From NCBI GenBank assembly GCA_036960565.1, contig JBALXQ010000005.1, positions 88,292 through 152,291 of the forward strand: 64,000 nt of DNA, given 5' to 3'. Within the stretch, counting starts at the first letter, position 1; every line of letters begins with the position of its first letter. Below the pieces are notes generated by a model. It had not been told where the DNA came from, made no database searches, and was given only the letters and a program-made list of their open reading frames with translations. This document shows positions 26,407 through 36,557 of the stretch, one piece after another. The stretch is from Bermanella sp036960565. GTDB taxonomy: Bacteria > Pseudomonadota > Gammaproteobacteria > Pseudomonadales > Oceanobacteraceae. A program made the translations under genes and the position numbers.

Positions 26407-29055
26407 ATGAAAGATGCTCAACCCAAAGCCATTTTTTTAAAAGACTATCAAGCACCTGCCTATTTAATTAAGCAAACACAGTTAACTTTTGAGCTGTTTG
26501 AAGATCATGCTCTAGTATCTTCTCAGCTGAAGGTAGTGGCAAATGATGGGACTGAATCCAATTCTGATTTGGTGTTGGATGGGCAAGAATTAGAGTTGTT
26601 ATCTGTTGCAATTGACGGTGTTGCATTGGGTGAAAGTGAATACCTGTTGGGTGCGGATACGCTAACACTAAAGAGCTTGCCTAAAAGTTTTACTTTAAGC
26701 ATTCAAACTAAGATTAAGCCGCAAGAAAATACAGCATTAGAAGGATTGTACAAATCTAGCAAGATGTTTTGTACTCAATGTGAGGCACAAGGGTTTCGCC
26801 GCATTACCTATTACTTGGATCGTCCAGATGTGATGAGTGTATTTGAGACACGAATTATCGCTGATAAAAGTAAATACCCTGTTTTACTGTCCAATGGAAA
26901 CCTGTCTGAATCTTCCGAATTGAGTGATGGTCGGCATATGACTGTATGGCAAGATCCCCATAAAAAGCCTTGTTACCTCTTTGCTTTGGTGGCGGGGAAT
27001 TTACAACATATAGAAGATGATTTTACCACTGCGTCTGGTACCGATGTAACTTTGCGAATTTATGTGGAGCCACAAAATATTGATAAATGTGACTACGCCA
27101 TGGATTCTTTAATTAGGGCTATGAAGTGGGATGAGGAAAATTACGGGCGTGAATACGATTTAAATATCTTCAATATTGTAGCGGTTGATGATTTCAATAT
27201 GGGGGCAATGGAAAATAAAAGTTTAAACATATTTAATTCCTCTTGTGTTTTGGCTAATCCAAAAACCGCTACCGATAATGCTTACCAAAGAATTGAAGCA
27301 GTAGTGGCCCATGAATACTTTCATAACTGGTCTGGTAATAGGGTCACCTGTCGTGATTGGTTTCAGTTAAGCCTTAAGGAAGGTTTTACCGTATTTCGCG
27401 ATGCCCAATTCTCGGCAGATATGGGCTCTTCTACGGTTAAGCGTATTGAAGATGCAACGGTATTAAGGACTGTTCAATTTGCAGAAGATGCCGGTCCCAT
27501 GGCCCATGCTATTTTACCGGCGTCTTTTATTGAGATATCCAATTTTTATACTGTCACAATTTATGAGAAAGGCGCTGAAGTGGTGCGTATGATTCACAAC
27601 CTGCTCGGGGCTGAATTGTTTCGTAAGGGCTCGGATTTGTATTTTGAGCGTCATGATGGTCAAGCAGTGACCACTGAAGACTTTGTATTAGCAATGGAAG
27701 ATGCCAGTGGCGTAGATCTTAAGCAGTTTCGTACTTGGTATCATCAAGCTGGAACCCCCTCGGTGAAAGTGAGCGACGAATATGACAGTGCAGCTAAGCA
27801 ATATAAGATAACTTTCGAGCAAAGCTGTCCTGAAACGCCAGAATCAAGTAAGAAACAGCCTTATCATATTCCTGTTGCATTGGGGTTGATATTGGAAGAT
27901 GGCAGTAGTGCAGAGCTAAATTGCGTTGCCGGTGGTGAATTCAATGTCAAAACCTCTGTGTTGGCCCTCAAAGAAGCTCAGCAAACATTCACATTCTCAG
28001 GGGTTACTAGTAAACCAGTACCATCCTTGTTGCGTGGGTTTAGTGCACCAGTAAAGCTTCATTACCCTTATTCTTTTGAGCAGCTTCTGTTTTTAATGGA
28101 AAGCGATACGGATGGCTTTAACCAATGGGATGCTGGGCAAACATTGGCTTCAGGTGTGATTCTAGATTTAGCTGATGATGTGCTAACTGGTAAGCCTCTG
28201 CAGTTAAATGAAAAATTAGCTGCAGTGTTTGCCAAATTGGTAATGAAAGCTGATGTAGATAAGGCAATGCTGGCGCAAATGTTAACTCTGCCCAGCCTTA
28301 GTTTCCTAATTGAACAGCAAAATCCGGCGCAAATTCATGCTTTGTATAGTGCTCGTTCATATGTGAAACAAGCTCTGGCTAAATCACTTCATGAACTTTT
28401 CCATCAAAATTATATGCAATTGAATGATTCTGGCGCATATTCACCAGCTTCTGACGCGATGGCACAACGTTCTTTAAAGAATTTGTGTTTACAATACATG
28501 TTAGAAAGTGGCGAGCCGCAGTACTTGCCGATTGCTATTGCGCAGTTTGACCAAGCGAACAACATGACAGATCAAAGCGCTGCGTTATCTGCCATTGTAA
28601 ATAGCCAATTTCAGGATGATGCCAAAACAGTTTTATCTCAGTTTTACGAACAGTGGAAGAGCGAGCCGTTGGTGGTGAATTTGTGGTTAGCAATTCAGGC
28701 TGGTAGTGATCGTTTGCAAGGTATTGAAGCGATTGATGTGTTAATGAAACACGAAGCTTTTGATATTAAGAATCCAAATAAAGTTCGTTCGGTAGTAGGG
28801 GTCTTTGCTGGCCAGAATTTGCGCCATTTTCATGCTTCAAGTGGCTTAGGGTATCAGTGGTTGGCGGATAGGATTATTGAACTGGATACGCTTAACCCTC
28901 AGATAGCATCCAGACTTCTGGGGCCGCTAACCAAGTGGAAGCGACTGGCATCTGAAAATAGCCTTCAGATGAAAGCTGCACTGGAGAAAATTCAAAATAA
29001 GGGCAGTTTGTCGAAAGATGTCTATGAAGTTGTCAGTAAAAGTCTAGTAAACTGA
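26407..29055 (+). CDS. pepN: Aminopeptidase N
   Basis: The 882-aa cytoplasmic M1 zinc aminopeptidase removes N-terminal residues from peptides. The substrate-binding GAMEN is at residues 266-270, the zinc motif HEYFH at 302-306 (E303 catalytic) and the third ligand E325 in LKEGFTVF. Full-length N-terminal domain, catalytic domain and C-terminal helical superhelix match the E. coli PepN type. It lies 18 bp after the DUF2797 stop. Confidence 0.97.
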   Translation: MKDAQPKAIFLKDYQAPAYLIKQTQLTFELFEDHALVSSQLKVVANDGTESNSDLVLDGQELELLSVAIDGVALGESEYLLGADTLTLKSLPKSFTLSIQTKIKPQENTALEGLYKSSKMFCTQCEAQGFRRITYYLDRPDVMSVFETRIIADKSKYPVLLSNGNLSESSELSDGRHMTVWQDPHKKPCYLFALVAGNLQHIEDDFTTASGTDVTLRIYVEPQNIDKCDYAMDSLIRAMKWDEENYGREYDLNIFNIVAVDDFNMGAMENKSLNIFNSSCVLANPKTATDNAYQRIEAVVAHEYFHNWSGNRVTCRDWFQLSLKEGFTVFRDAQFSADMGSSTVKRIEDATVLRTVQFAEDAGPMAHAILPASFIEISNFYTVTIYEKGAEVVRMIHNLLGAELFRKGSDLYFERHDGQAVTTEDFVLAMEDASGVDLKQFRTWYHQAGTPSVKVSDEYDSAAKQYKITFEQSCPETPESSKKQPYHIPVALGLILEDGSSAELNCVAGGEFNVKTSVLALKEAQQTFTFSGVTSKPVPSLLRGFSAPVKLHYPYSFEQLLFLMESDTDGFNQWDAGQTLASGVILDLADDVLTGKPLQLNEKLAAVFAKLVMKADVDKAMLAQMLTLPSLSFLIEQQNPAQIHALYSARSYVKQALAKSLHELFHQNYMQLNDSGAYSPASDAMAQRSLKNLCLQYMLESGEPQYLPIAIAQFDQANNMTDQSAALSAIVNSQFQDDAKTVLSQFYEQWKSEPLVVNLWLAIQAGSDRLQGIEAIDVLMKHEAFDIKNPNKVRSVVGVFAGQNLRHFHASSGLGYQWLADRIIELDTLNPQIASRLLGPLTKWKRLASENSLQMKAALEKIQNKGSLSKDVYEVVSKSLVN

Positions 29056-29232
29056 GTTATTCTAGTTTTGTTTATGGAATAGACGTACCAGTGGCGTATT
29101 TGGTTGTATGACACTGGTTTATTTTATATGCTAGAGCAATAATAATAAATTACATGCCAAAGTTGAAACTTCTGTACTAATTTCTAGCTGCAGCTGTAGT
29201 CATTCTGAGTCGTGGCTGGAGGTATAATAAAA

Positions 29233-30600
29233 ATGAGAAAGACAAGTATATTGTTGACCAGTTTGTGCCTTACCCTGGGTTTGAACTCATTAGTTCAGGC
29301 AAAGGTAAGTGAGCAACAAGCCGAAGCACTGGGAACAACATTGACCCCATTGGGTGGCCAGCGCGCAGGTAATGCTGACGGCTCCATTCCTGAATGGCGC
29401 GGAGGAATTCAATTTCCACCAAATTCTTATAAGCAGCCTGGCCAGCATCATCCCGATCCGTTTCCAAGCGATGTGCCTTTATTTACAATAACTGCTCAAA
29501 ATATGGACAAGTACTCTAAGTTTTTGAGTGATGGTCAAAAAGCGTTATTTAAAACCTATCCTGACTCTTTCAAAATGCCGATTTATAAATCTCGCCGTAC
29601 GGCCTCAGCGCCTCAGTGGATTTATGACAAGACCTCTGATAACGCAACAAATGCGACGTTGGCTGAAAATGGCAATGGTATTGTACACGCCGTAGGCGGT
29701 ACCCCATTCCCTATGCCAAAAAACGGCTTGGAAGTAATTTGGAATCACAATACTCGCTGGCGCGGTGAATACGGTATTCGTAGAGCATCAGAAGTGGCAG
29801 TACAAAGAGATGGTAATTACAGCTTGATTACCACTCAAGCTGAAGTGGATCATAACTATAATAAGCGTGGTATGACCGCTGAAACATTGAACAATGTTTT
29901 ATTCTATTATCTGTCATTTACCAAAGCACCAGCCCGTTTGGCCGGTGGAGCCGTCTTGGCTCATGATACTTTGAATCAGATGGCAGAACCTCGCCGAGCT
30001 TGGGGTTACAACGCAGGCCAGCGCCGCGTACGTAAAGCGCCAAACCTAGCTTATGATACGCCGGTAGCAGCAGCAGATGGTCTTCGTACCATTGATGAAA
30101 CCGACATGTTCAACGGTTCACCAAACCGCTATAACTGGAAACTAGTTGGCAAGAAAGAAATCTTTATTCCATACAATAATTACCGCATTAGTTCTCCTGA
30201 AGTATCGTATGCGCAATTGCTTATGCCGGGTCACATAAATTCAGAATATACCCGATATGAAAAACACCGTGTTTGGGTAGTGGAGGCAGTACTTAAGCCT
30301 GGGCAGCGTCATATTTATCATAAACGCCGTTTCTATATAGATGAAGATAGCTGGGGTGCTGCGGTTATTGACTTGTACGACGAACGCGATGAATTGTGGC
30401 GTGTGAGCATGGCTTATTTGAAGAATTTTTATGAGTTACCAGGAGTTTGGACGGCCATGGATGTTTATCACGACATTCAGGCTCGCCGATATCACGTACA
30501 AGGAATGGACAACGAAGAGCGTACTACCATTGACTTTAGTCAGGTGTCACCTGGTGCACGTTACTTCACTCCACAGGAATTACGCCGTCGTGGACGATAA
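29233..30600 (+). CDS. DUF1329 exported protein
   Basis: The 455-aa protein starts at ATG 29233 with GGAGGT about 9 nt upstream; a signal peptide (MRKTSILLTSLCLTLG...QA) follows. DUF1329 features are LGTTLTPLGGQRAGNADGSIPEW, then ...TPFPMPKNGLEVIWNHNTRWRG and HRVWVVEAVLKPGQRHIYHKRRFYIDED. The fold resembles LolA/LolB lipoprotein carriers by family description. Family members sit beside YCF48 and RND genes, as here, and probably serve the exporter in the periplasm or outer membrane. The cargo is unknown. Confidence 0.87.
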   Translation: MRKTSILLTSLCLTLGLNSLVQAKVSEQQAEALGTTLTPLGGQRAGNADGSIPEWRGGIQFPPNSYKQPGQHHPDPFPSDVPLFTITAQNMDKYSKFLSDGQKALFKTYPDSFKMPIYKSRRTASAPQWIYDKTSDNATNATLAENGNGIVHAVGGTPFPMPKNGLEVIWNHNTRWRGEYGIRRASEVAVQRDGNYSLITTQAEVDHNYNKRGMTAETLNNVLFYYLSFTKAPARLAGGAVLAHDTLNQMAEPRRAWGYNAGQRRVRKAPNLAYDTPVAAADGLRTIDETDMFNGSPNRYNWKLVGKKEIFIPYNNYRISSPEVSYAQLLMPGHINSEYTRYEKHRVWVVEAVLKPGQRHIYHKRRFYIDEDSWGAAVIDLYDERDELWRVSMAYLKNFYELPGVWTAMDVYHDIQARRYHVQGMDNEERTTIDFSQVSPGARYFTPQELRRRGR

Positions 30601-30680
30601 TAATAAATAGAGATACTTAGGCAGTGCATTCTTGCACTGCTTCACTATTAAAATAAGAAATTGATTTTGGAGATTTACTG

Positions 30681-31892
30681 ATGCGATCACTGTGTTCAGT
30701 GCGCGCCATGTTTGGTGCTGTCACCCGTACTGTGGGGAGCGGTGCTTTAATAGCGACATTAGCAATCACTTCTTTGCAATCCCAAGCCGAATGGCAGGAT
30801 CCATTGCAAACCCCGGCCATGAAAACTTTAAAAGCCCCTTCTTCATTGTTGCTCGACGTGGTTTCGGCCGGTGATCGGTTAGTGGCTGTAGGTGAACGTG
30901 GTCACATCATTTTAAGTGATGACGATGGTTATAGCTGGTCTCAGGCTAACGTCCCAGTGATCACAACTCTAACCGGTATTTATTTTGTAAATCCTACCAC
31001 TGGCTGGGCTGTTGGACATGATGCTGTTGTTTTAAAAACTGAGGACGCAGGGAAAACCTGGGTTAAGCAGTTTGACGGTTTTGATGCTAACAAGATGGTG
31101 CTAGAACAAGCCAAACAAGTGAAATCTCAGTTAGAAGGTGAGCTAAAGAAAGTCAATGTGATGGGTAATAGTTCTCGTATTTCTGATGTTGAAGAAAAAC
31201 TAGAAAATGCCAGTTACGCTTTGGAAGACGCCGAAATAGATTTTGAAGATAGATCAACCAAGCCTTTATTAGACCTTTGGTTTAAAAATTCTCAAGAAGG
31301 TTTTGTTATCGGTGCTTATGGCATGATTTTTAAAACTACCGACGGCGGTAAAAGTTGGGCTGACTGGTCTAGTCATGTGGAAAACCCTGATCGCTTTCAT
31401 TTAAATAGCATTGCCGATACCGGCAACGGTCGTTTGATGATTGTAGGGGAGGCTGGATTAATGTTGCGAACCCTAAATGGTGGCGACAAATGGGGCACAA
31501 TGTTTAGTCCATATGAAGGTTCTTTTTTTGGTGTTACGAGCCTAAACAAGCAAGGTGTTCAGTTTGCTTTTGGCTTGCGTGGCAACCTTGCGCGTAGTGA
31601 AGATTTTGGTGGTACATGGAAATTAATGGATACCAAGACAGAGCAAAGCCTAATTGGTGCTACCGATCGCCTAGGTCGTGTGGCTTATGTTGTAGGTAAC
31701 GGTGGTGCATTTGTTAAGGGCATAGATGTAGGTCGTAAGTGGGAAAGTAGAGTTCGTAAGGGTCGTGGCAGTGCAGCAGCCATTATTGAAAGTAAAGCCG
31801 GGCACTTTGTTATTGTTGGTGAGAACGGTGTAGAGCTCTTGGATAAACTGGGTCAGCGTTTATCTGTGTCTATTAAGAGCATTGAAGGTTAG
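30681..31892 (+). CDS. YCF48/BNR beta-propeller exported protein
   Basis: The 403-aa exported protein has repeated beta-propeller signatures such as VGERGHIILSDDDGYSW, VGHDAVVLKTEDAGKTW, IGAYGMIFKTTDGGKSW, and VGEAGLMLRTLNGGDKW, typical of the YCF48/HCF136 family. A coiled-coil insertion (about 130-185) interrupts the propeller. It lies between the DUF1329 and RND genes, the standard order for this operon, and may work as an assembly or docking factor. Confidence 0.87.
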   Translation: MRSLCSVRAMFGAVTRTVGSGALIATLAITSLQSQAEWQDPLQTPAMKTLKAPSSLLLDVVSAGDRLVAVGERGHIILSDDDGYSWSQANVPVITTLTGIYFVNPTTGWAVGHDAVVLKTEDAGKTWVKQFDGFDANKMVLEQAKQVKSQLEGELKKVNVMGNSSRISDVEEKLENASYALEDAEIDFEDRSTKPLLDLWFKNSQEGFVIGAYGMIFKTTDGGKSWADWSSHVENPDRFHLNSIADTGNGRLMIVGEAGLMLRTLNGGDKWGTMFSPYEGSFFGVTSLNKQGVQFAFGLRGNLARSEDFGGTWKLMDTKTEQSLIGATDRLGRVAYVVGNGGAFVKGIDVGRKWESRVRKGRGSAAAIIESKAGHFVIVGENGVELLDKLGQRLSVSIKSIEG

Positions 31893-31901
31893 GAGATTAA
31901 T

Positions 31902-34325
31902 ATGAGTAAAGAGCACTTACCTAAAACAGAGCCGGAACATTTTATTATCAGTCCGGGAACAGAACCGTTTGTTGAAAGGGTTTTGTTTGGCGGCCGTGGC
32001 ATAATTTTATTTGTTCTATTGGCTCTAACAGTATTTTTAGTTTACAACGCAACACAAGTGGGGCTGGACTCTCGTTCATCGAAGTACATTCCTCTTGAAC
32101 ATGAATATATTAAAAACCACATGCGCCATGCCAGTGATTTAAGCAGTGGTTTAAACAATGTGAAAATTGTTGTGGCCAGTACTAATGGTGATATTTTTAA
32201 CGCTGAATACATGGAAACCTTACGTCAAATTAATGATGAAGTTTTCTTTATTAAAGGTGCTGACCGTTCCAAGCTTAAGTCGTTATGGACCCCTAATGTT
32301 CGTTGGACTGAAGTAACTGAAGAAGGTTTTCAGGGTGGGCCGGTTATTCCTGCGACTTATAATGGCAGTGAAGACAGTATTAACCAATTGCGTGAAAATA
32401 TACTGAAATCAGGTCAGGTGGGACGTTTAGTTTCGAATAATTTTACTTCTACCATGCTAGATGTACCGCTTTATGCGTTAGATCCAGAGACTGGTGAAGC
32501 TCTAAAGCCACAAGATTTAGCCCGTGCTCTCGAAGAAAACGTGCGTAATAAATACAGTAGCGATAGTGTTGCTATTCATATCATTGGTTTCCCCAAGAAA
32601 ATGGCCGACCTAATTGCCGGCGCTGCTAACGTTGCTGTATTTTTCTTAATGGCCATTGGTATTACTACTTTCCTTTTATACATTTATTCTCGTTGCCCTA
32701 AAGGCACCATTATTCCTGTAATTTGTTCAGTAACTGCCGTGTTTTGGCAATTGGGTATTCTGAACCTAATTGGTTATGGTATTGACCCTTACTCAATGCT
32801 GGTTCCATTTTTGGTTTTTGCCATAGGTATCAGTCACGGTGTACAAATTATTAACGGGATAGCAATTGAAGCGGGTAAAGGCGCCAGTAGAGAAATGGCT
32901 GCTCGTTTAGCGTTCCGTGGTTTGTATGTACCAGGTATGTTGGCCTTGCTGTCTGATGCAATCGGCTTTTTAACTCTGTTATTTATCGAAATTGATGTAA
33001 TTAAAGAATTAGCCATTGCCGCATCTATTGGTGTAGCAGTGATTATCGTTACTAATCTATTGTTGCTTCCGTTGTTGATGTCCTACGTGGGTATTAGCAA
33101 GTCGGGAATTAAGCATGCAGAGAAGAGTGAAACATCAGAATTTTTCTTATGGAAACTTATTGCTAAGTTTACTCAACCTAAAATGGCTCTTGTTGCCATT
33201 AGCGTTGCGATCGTATTAGCGATTGCAGGTGTTGTTGGCGGTCAAAACCTTAAGATTGGTGATTTGGATCAAGGTGCACCTGAGCTTCGCCAAGACAGCC
33301 GATACAACAAGGATAACGCATTTGTAGTGGCTAACTATTCAACTAGTTCAGATGTAATGGTGATCATGGCTGAAACTCCTGAAGAGAAATGTGCCAGCTT
33401 TGAAGCGCTTGATGCTATCGATCGCTTAATGTGGACCATGGAAAATGTTGAGGGTGTTCAGTCAGCGGTATCTTTGGTTAGTGTTTCTAAATTGATGTCT
33501 AAGGGCATGAACGAAGGCAGCCTGAAATGGTCTGCATTATCTCGAAATCAAAATATCCTTAACTCTAGTGTTCAACGTGCTCCAAGTGGAATGTTAAACC
33601 CGTCGTGCTCTATGGTTCCTGTGATCATTTTCTTAAACGATCACAAAGCTGAAACTCTTGATCGAGTGGTAAGTGTTGCCGCTGACTTTGCTACTGGTTA
33701 CGAAAGTAACGAAGCGATTAAGTTTAAACTTGCTTCAGGTAATGCCGGTGTTGAGAGTGCAACTAACCAGGTAATTGCAAAAGCCCAAACCATGATGTTG
33801 ATTTTTGTATATTTAGTGGTTGCCACCTTGTGCTTCATTACCTTCCGTTCATTCCGCGCAGTATTATGTGTGGTAACACCATTAGCACTAACCTCTATTT
33901 TATGTGAAGCCTTGATGGCACAAATGGGCATTGGTGTAAAAGTAGCAACACTACCCGTAATTGCATTGGGCGTTGGTATTGGTGTGGATTATGGTATTTA
34001 CATCTACAGCCGTCTTGAAGCCTTATTGATTAGCGGTAACGATTTGCACTCTGCTTTCTTACAAACTTTGAAGACGACAGGTAAGGCTGTTAGCTTTACT
34101 GGCCTAACACTGGCTATTGGCGTTGGTACTTGGATTTGGTCTCCTATCAAATTCCAGGCTGATATGGGTATATTGTTAACCTTCATGTTTGTTTGGAACA
34201 TGGTTGGCGCACTTGTATTGTTACCTGCCTTGGCTCGCTATCTATTGCGTCCAGAAGCGATCATTGCCAAGCATAAAGAGCGTCATGGCAATGCTACTCC
34301 TGCTGAAACTTTTTCTAACGTATAG
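31902..34325 (+). CDS. RND superfamily (MMPL-like) transporter
   Basis: The 807-aa protein has two halves, each with a large periplasmic loop and a sterol-sensing-like bundle, about twelve helices in all (first helix about 30-50, cluster at 240-420, then 430-450 and 625-800). GHGV-like and GVGIGVDYGIYIYSR segments fit the MMPL/hopanoid-transporter side of the RND superfamily. The start has GGAG 6 nt upstream. It ends a three-gene operon with DUF1329 and YCF48 proteins and is followed by a strong terminator. The cargo is unknown. Confidence 0.92.
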   Translation: MSKEHLPKTEPEHFIISPGTEPFVERVLFGGRGIILFVLLALTVFLVYNATQVGLDSRSSKYIPLEHEYIKNHMRHASDLSSGLNNVKIVVASTNGDIFNAEYMETLRQINDEVFFIKGADRSKLKSLWTPNVRWTEVTEEGFQGGPVIPATYNGSEDSINQLRENILKSGQVGRLVSNNFTSTMLDVPLYALDPETGEALKPQDLARALEENVRNKYSSDSVAIHIIGFPKKMADLIAGAANVAVFFLMAIGITTFLLYIYSRCPKGTIIPVICSVTAVFWQLGILNLIGYGIDPYSMLVPFLVFAIGISHGVQIINGIAIEAGKGASREMAARLAFRGLYVPGMLALLSDAIGFLTLLFIEIDVIKELAIAASIGVAVIIVTNLLLLPLLMSYVGISKSGIKHAEKSETSEFFLWKLIAKFTQPKMALVAISVAIVLAIAGVVGGQNLKIGDLDQGAPELRQDSRYNKDNAFVVANYSTSSDVMVIMAETPEEKCASFEALDAIDRLMWTMENVEGVQSAVSLVSVSKLMSKGMNEGSLKWSALSRNQNILNSSVQRAPSGMLNPSCSMVPVIIFLNDHKAETLDRVVSVAADFATGYESNEAIKFKLASGNAGVESATNQVIAKAQTMMLIFVYLVVATLCFITFRSFRAVLCVVTPLALTSILCEALMAQMGIGVKVATLPVIALGVGIGVDYGIYIYSRLEALLISGNDLHSAFLQTLKTTGKAVSFTGLTLAIGVGTWIWSPIKFQADMGILLTFMFVWNMVGALVLLPALARYLLRPEAIIAKHKERHGNATPAETFSNV

Positions 34326-34343
34326 TTAGAGTTTCAGATACTT

Positions 34344-34374
34344 AAACCGCAGTGGTAACACTGCGGTTTTTTTA
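34344..34374 (+). terminator. Rho-independent terminator of the RND operon
   Basis: AACCGCAGTG-GTAA-CACTGCGGTT with a following run of T, about 20 bp after the RND stop. Confidence 0.9.
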
Positions 34375-34429
34375 TGCCTGTTATAATAGTTTTTAATATA
34401 TTTCCATTAATGATGCTTGAGCGAAAAAT

Positions 34430-35113
34430 TTGAAAAACATTAAAATTGTATATGAGCATGCTGATTGGCTGCTATGTTATAAGCCCGCTGGATTGAACTT
34501 TCACAATGAAGATGGCGAGCTAGGCTTGGTTTCTCTTTTGCGTGAACAAAGAGGAACTGAAGATATTTGGCCTGTTCATCGTTTAGATAAACCTACTTCT
34601 GGTTTGATTTTATTGGCGAGATCCCAAGAAAGCTGCAGTACATTATCTCAAATGTTTTCTAAGCGTGAGATGGAGAAATACTATCTGGCCATTTGCCCGA
34701 AAACCCTAAAAAAGAAACAGGGATGGGTGATTGGTGACATGACCAAAGGGCGGCGCGGAGGATTTAAATTATTAAAAACAAAGGAAAATCCTGCCATTAC
34801 GCAGTTTTTTTCTTATGGCTTAGGTAATGGATTTCGTTTGTGTTTACTCAAACCTAGTACGGGTAAGACTCATCAATTGAGGGTGGCGTTGAAATCACTA
34901 GCCGCGCCTATTGTTGGAGATGAAGCTTATGCTGGAACTGAGGCTGACCGTTTGTACTTACATGCATATGCCTTGAAATTTTGTTACCAAGGGCAGGACT
35001 TTTCATTTGTTGAGGCGCCAAATACGGGGGAGCAGTTTCTATTAGAAAGTGCGACGCAACAAATTGAGTCTTTATCTGTTCCATGGGATCTTAAGTGGCC
35101 CAGCATTAAGTAG
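34430..35113 (+). CDS. RluA-family pseudouridine synthase, second type
   Basis: The 227-aa protein resembles the TIGR01621 group of RluA-like enzymes: VYEHADWLLCYKPAGLNFHNE, WPVHRLDKPTSGL with catalytic Asp at about 53, and GKTHQLRVALKSL. It starts at TTG 34430, since no ATG or GTG is in frame upstream near the terminator; GAGCG lies 8-12 nt before. It has no S4 domain. Target RNA is unknown. Confidence 0.87.
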   Translation: MKNIKIVYEHADWLLCYKPAGLNFHNEDGELGLVSLLREQRGTEDIWPVHRLDKPTSGLILLARSQESCSTLSQMFSKREMEKYYLAICPKTLKKKQGWVIGDMTKGRRGGFKLLKTKENPAITQFFSYGLGNGFRLCLLKPSTGKTHQLRVALKSLAAPIVGDEAYAGTEADRLYLHAYALKFCYQGQDFSFVEAPNTGEQFLLESATQQIESLSVPWDLKWPSIK

Positions 35114-35196
35114 GGCTCTCCCTATGTGTACTGGCATACTTTAGTGAGTATAATTAGCGGGCTAAATTTTCATCTAATTATAATAAGGCGTTTATC

Positions 35197-36483
35197 ATGG
35201 CTTTTCCTCGTCCAGTCGCAATTGTTGCCAGTAATAGAATTCCCTTTGCAAAATCGAATACGGCCTATTTTGGCGCTTCTAATCAGCAGATGTTAGGTTC
35301 AGCCATTCAGGGACTTGTTGATAAAACAGGGCTTAAAGGAGAAATGGTAGGAGAGTTAGTCGCGGGTGCTGTAATGAAGCACAGCCGAGACTTTAACTTG
35401 GCTAGAGAAAGTTTATTAGATACTACTCTAAGTGCTTCTACTCCTTGTATTGATATGCAACAGGCTTGCGGTACAGGGCTTCAGGCGCTTTTTAGCGTAG
35501 CTAATAAGATCGCTCTGGGTCAAATTGAATCGGGCATTGCTGCAGGTTCAGATACCACATCCGATGCACCTATTGCGGTTAGTGACCAGTTGCAAAAGCT
35601 TTTATTAAATCTAAATCGCAGTAAAAGCACAGGCCAAAAACTAAAAGCTTTATCAAAATTCAGACCTAGTTTCTTGCTGCCTTCATTGCCTCGAAACGGT
35701 GAGCCAAGAACGGGTCTATCCATGGGTGGGCATACCGAGATTACGGCAAAAAGATGGGGAATTCCTCGTTTAGAACAGGATGAAATGGCGTATTTGAGTC
35801 ATCGCAACTTGGCTAAGGCTTACGATGACGGTTTTATGGGTGATTTATTGTCACCCTTTATGGGCTTGAGCAAGGATAATTTATTACGTGCTGGCACGAC
35901 TCAAGAAAAACTCGCCAGTTTGGCCCCTGCTTTTGATAAGCAGGAAGGGACTTTGTCGGCTGGGAATAGTTCAGCCTTAACCGATGGTGCCTCAGCTGTT
36001 TTGTTGGCCAGTGAAGAATGGGCAAAGGAGCGCGGGCTACCTGTATTAGCCTATTTAACCGATTATGAAACCAGTGCCGTTGACTTTACCGGCAAAGACA
36101 GCGGTTACACCGAAGGCTTATTGTTGGCACCAGCTTATGCAGTTCCAAAAATGCTTGCTCGAAATAATTTAGTACTTCAGGATTTTGATTTTTATGAAAT
36201 TCATGAAGCGTTTGCAGCTCAGGTTTTGGCTACGCTGAAAGCTTGGAATACTCCATCTTTTTGCAAAGAACGCCTAGGGCTAAGTGATGCCCTAGGGGAA
36301 ATTGATAAAAATAAGCTGAATGTAAATGGCAGTTCTCTAGCAACAGGGCATCCATTTGCTGCTACTGGCGGTCGTATTGTCGGAACCTTGGCAAAACTGC
36401 TTGAACAAAAAGGATCAGGCCGTGGCTTGATATCTATTTGTGCGGCTGGTGGCCAGGGGGTAGTGGCCATGTTAGAGCGATAA
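35197..36483 (+). CDS. Thiolase (acetyl-CoA C-acyltransferase)
   Basis: The 428-aa thiolase-superfamily enzyme has nucleophilic C91 in QQACGTGLQAL, the histidine of EIHEAFAAQ, the GHP motif in SLATGHPFAATGG and the second cysteine in SICAAGGQG. It makes or cleaves 3-ketoacyl-CoA, for example in beta-oxidation (FadI-like) or acetoacetyl-CoA formation. The preferred direction is not told by sequence. Single gene with terminator. Confidence 0.93.
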   Translation: MAFPRPVAIVASNRIPFAKSNTAYFGASNQQMLGSAIQGLVDKTGLKGEMVGELVAGAVMKHSRDFNLARESLLDTTLSASTPCIDMQQACGTGLQALFSVANKIALGQIESGIAAGSDTTSDAPIAVSDQLQKLLLNLNRSKSTGQKLKALSKFRPSFLLPSLPRNGEPRTGLSMGGHTEITAKRWGIPRLEQDEMAYLSHRNLAKAYDDGFMGDLLSPFMGLSKDNLLRAGTTQEKLASLAPAFDKQEGTLSAGNSSALTDGASAVLLASEEWAKERGLPVLAYLTDYETSAVDFTGKDSGYTEGLLLAPAYAVPKMLARNNLVLQDFDFYEIHEAFAAQVLATLKAWNTPSFCKERLGLSDALGEIDKNKLNVNGSSLATGHPFAATGGRIVGTLAKLLEQKGSGRGLISICAAGGQGVVAMLER

Positions 36484-36495
36484 TATTAGATAACA

Positions 36496-36534
36496 AAAAA
36501 AACCTGGATAACTGGATTATCTAGGGTTTTTTTA
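36496..36534 (+). terminator. Terminator after thiolase gene
   Basis: An A-rich arm followed by CCTGGATAA and TTATCTAGG forms a stem ending in GTTTTTTTA. The A-run on the other side allows function for the convergent gene too. Confidence 0.8.
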
Positions 36535-36557
36535 TGCATAGATGAAGGATTCCGGAG

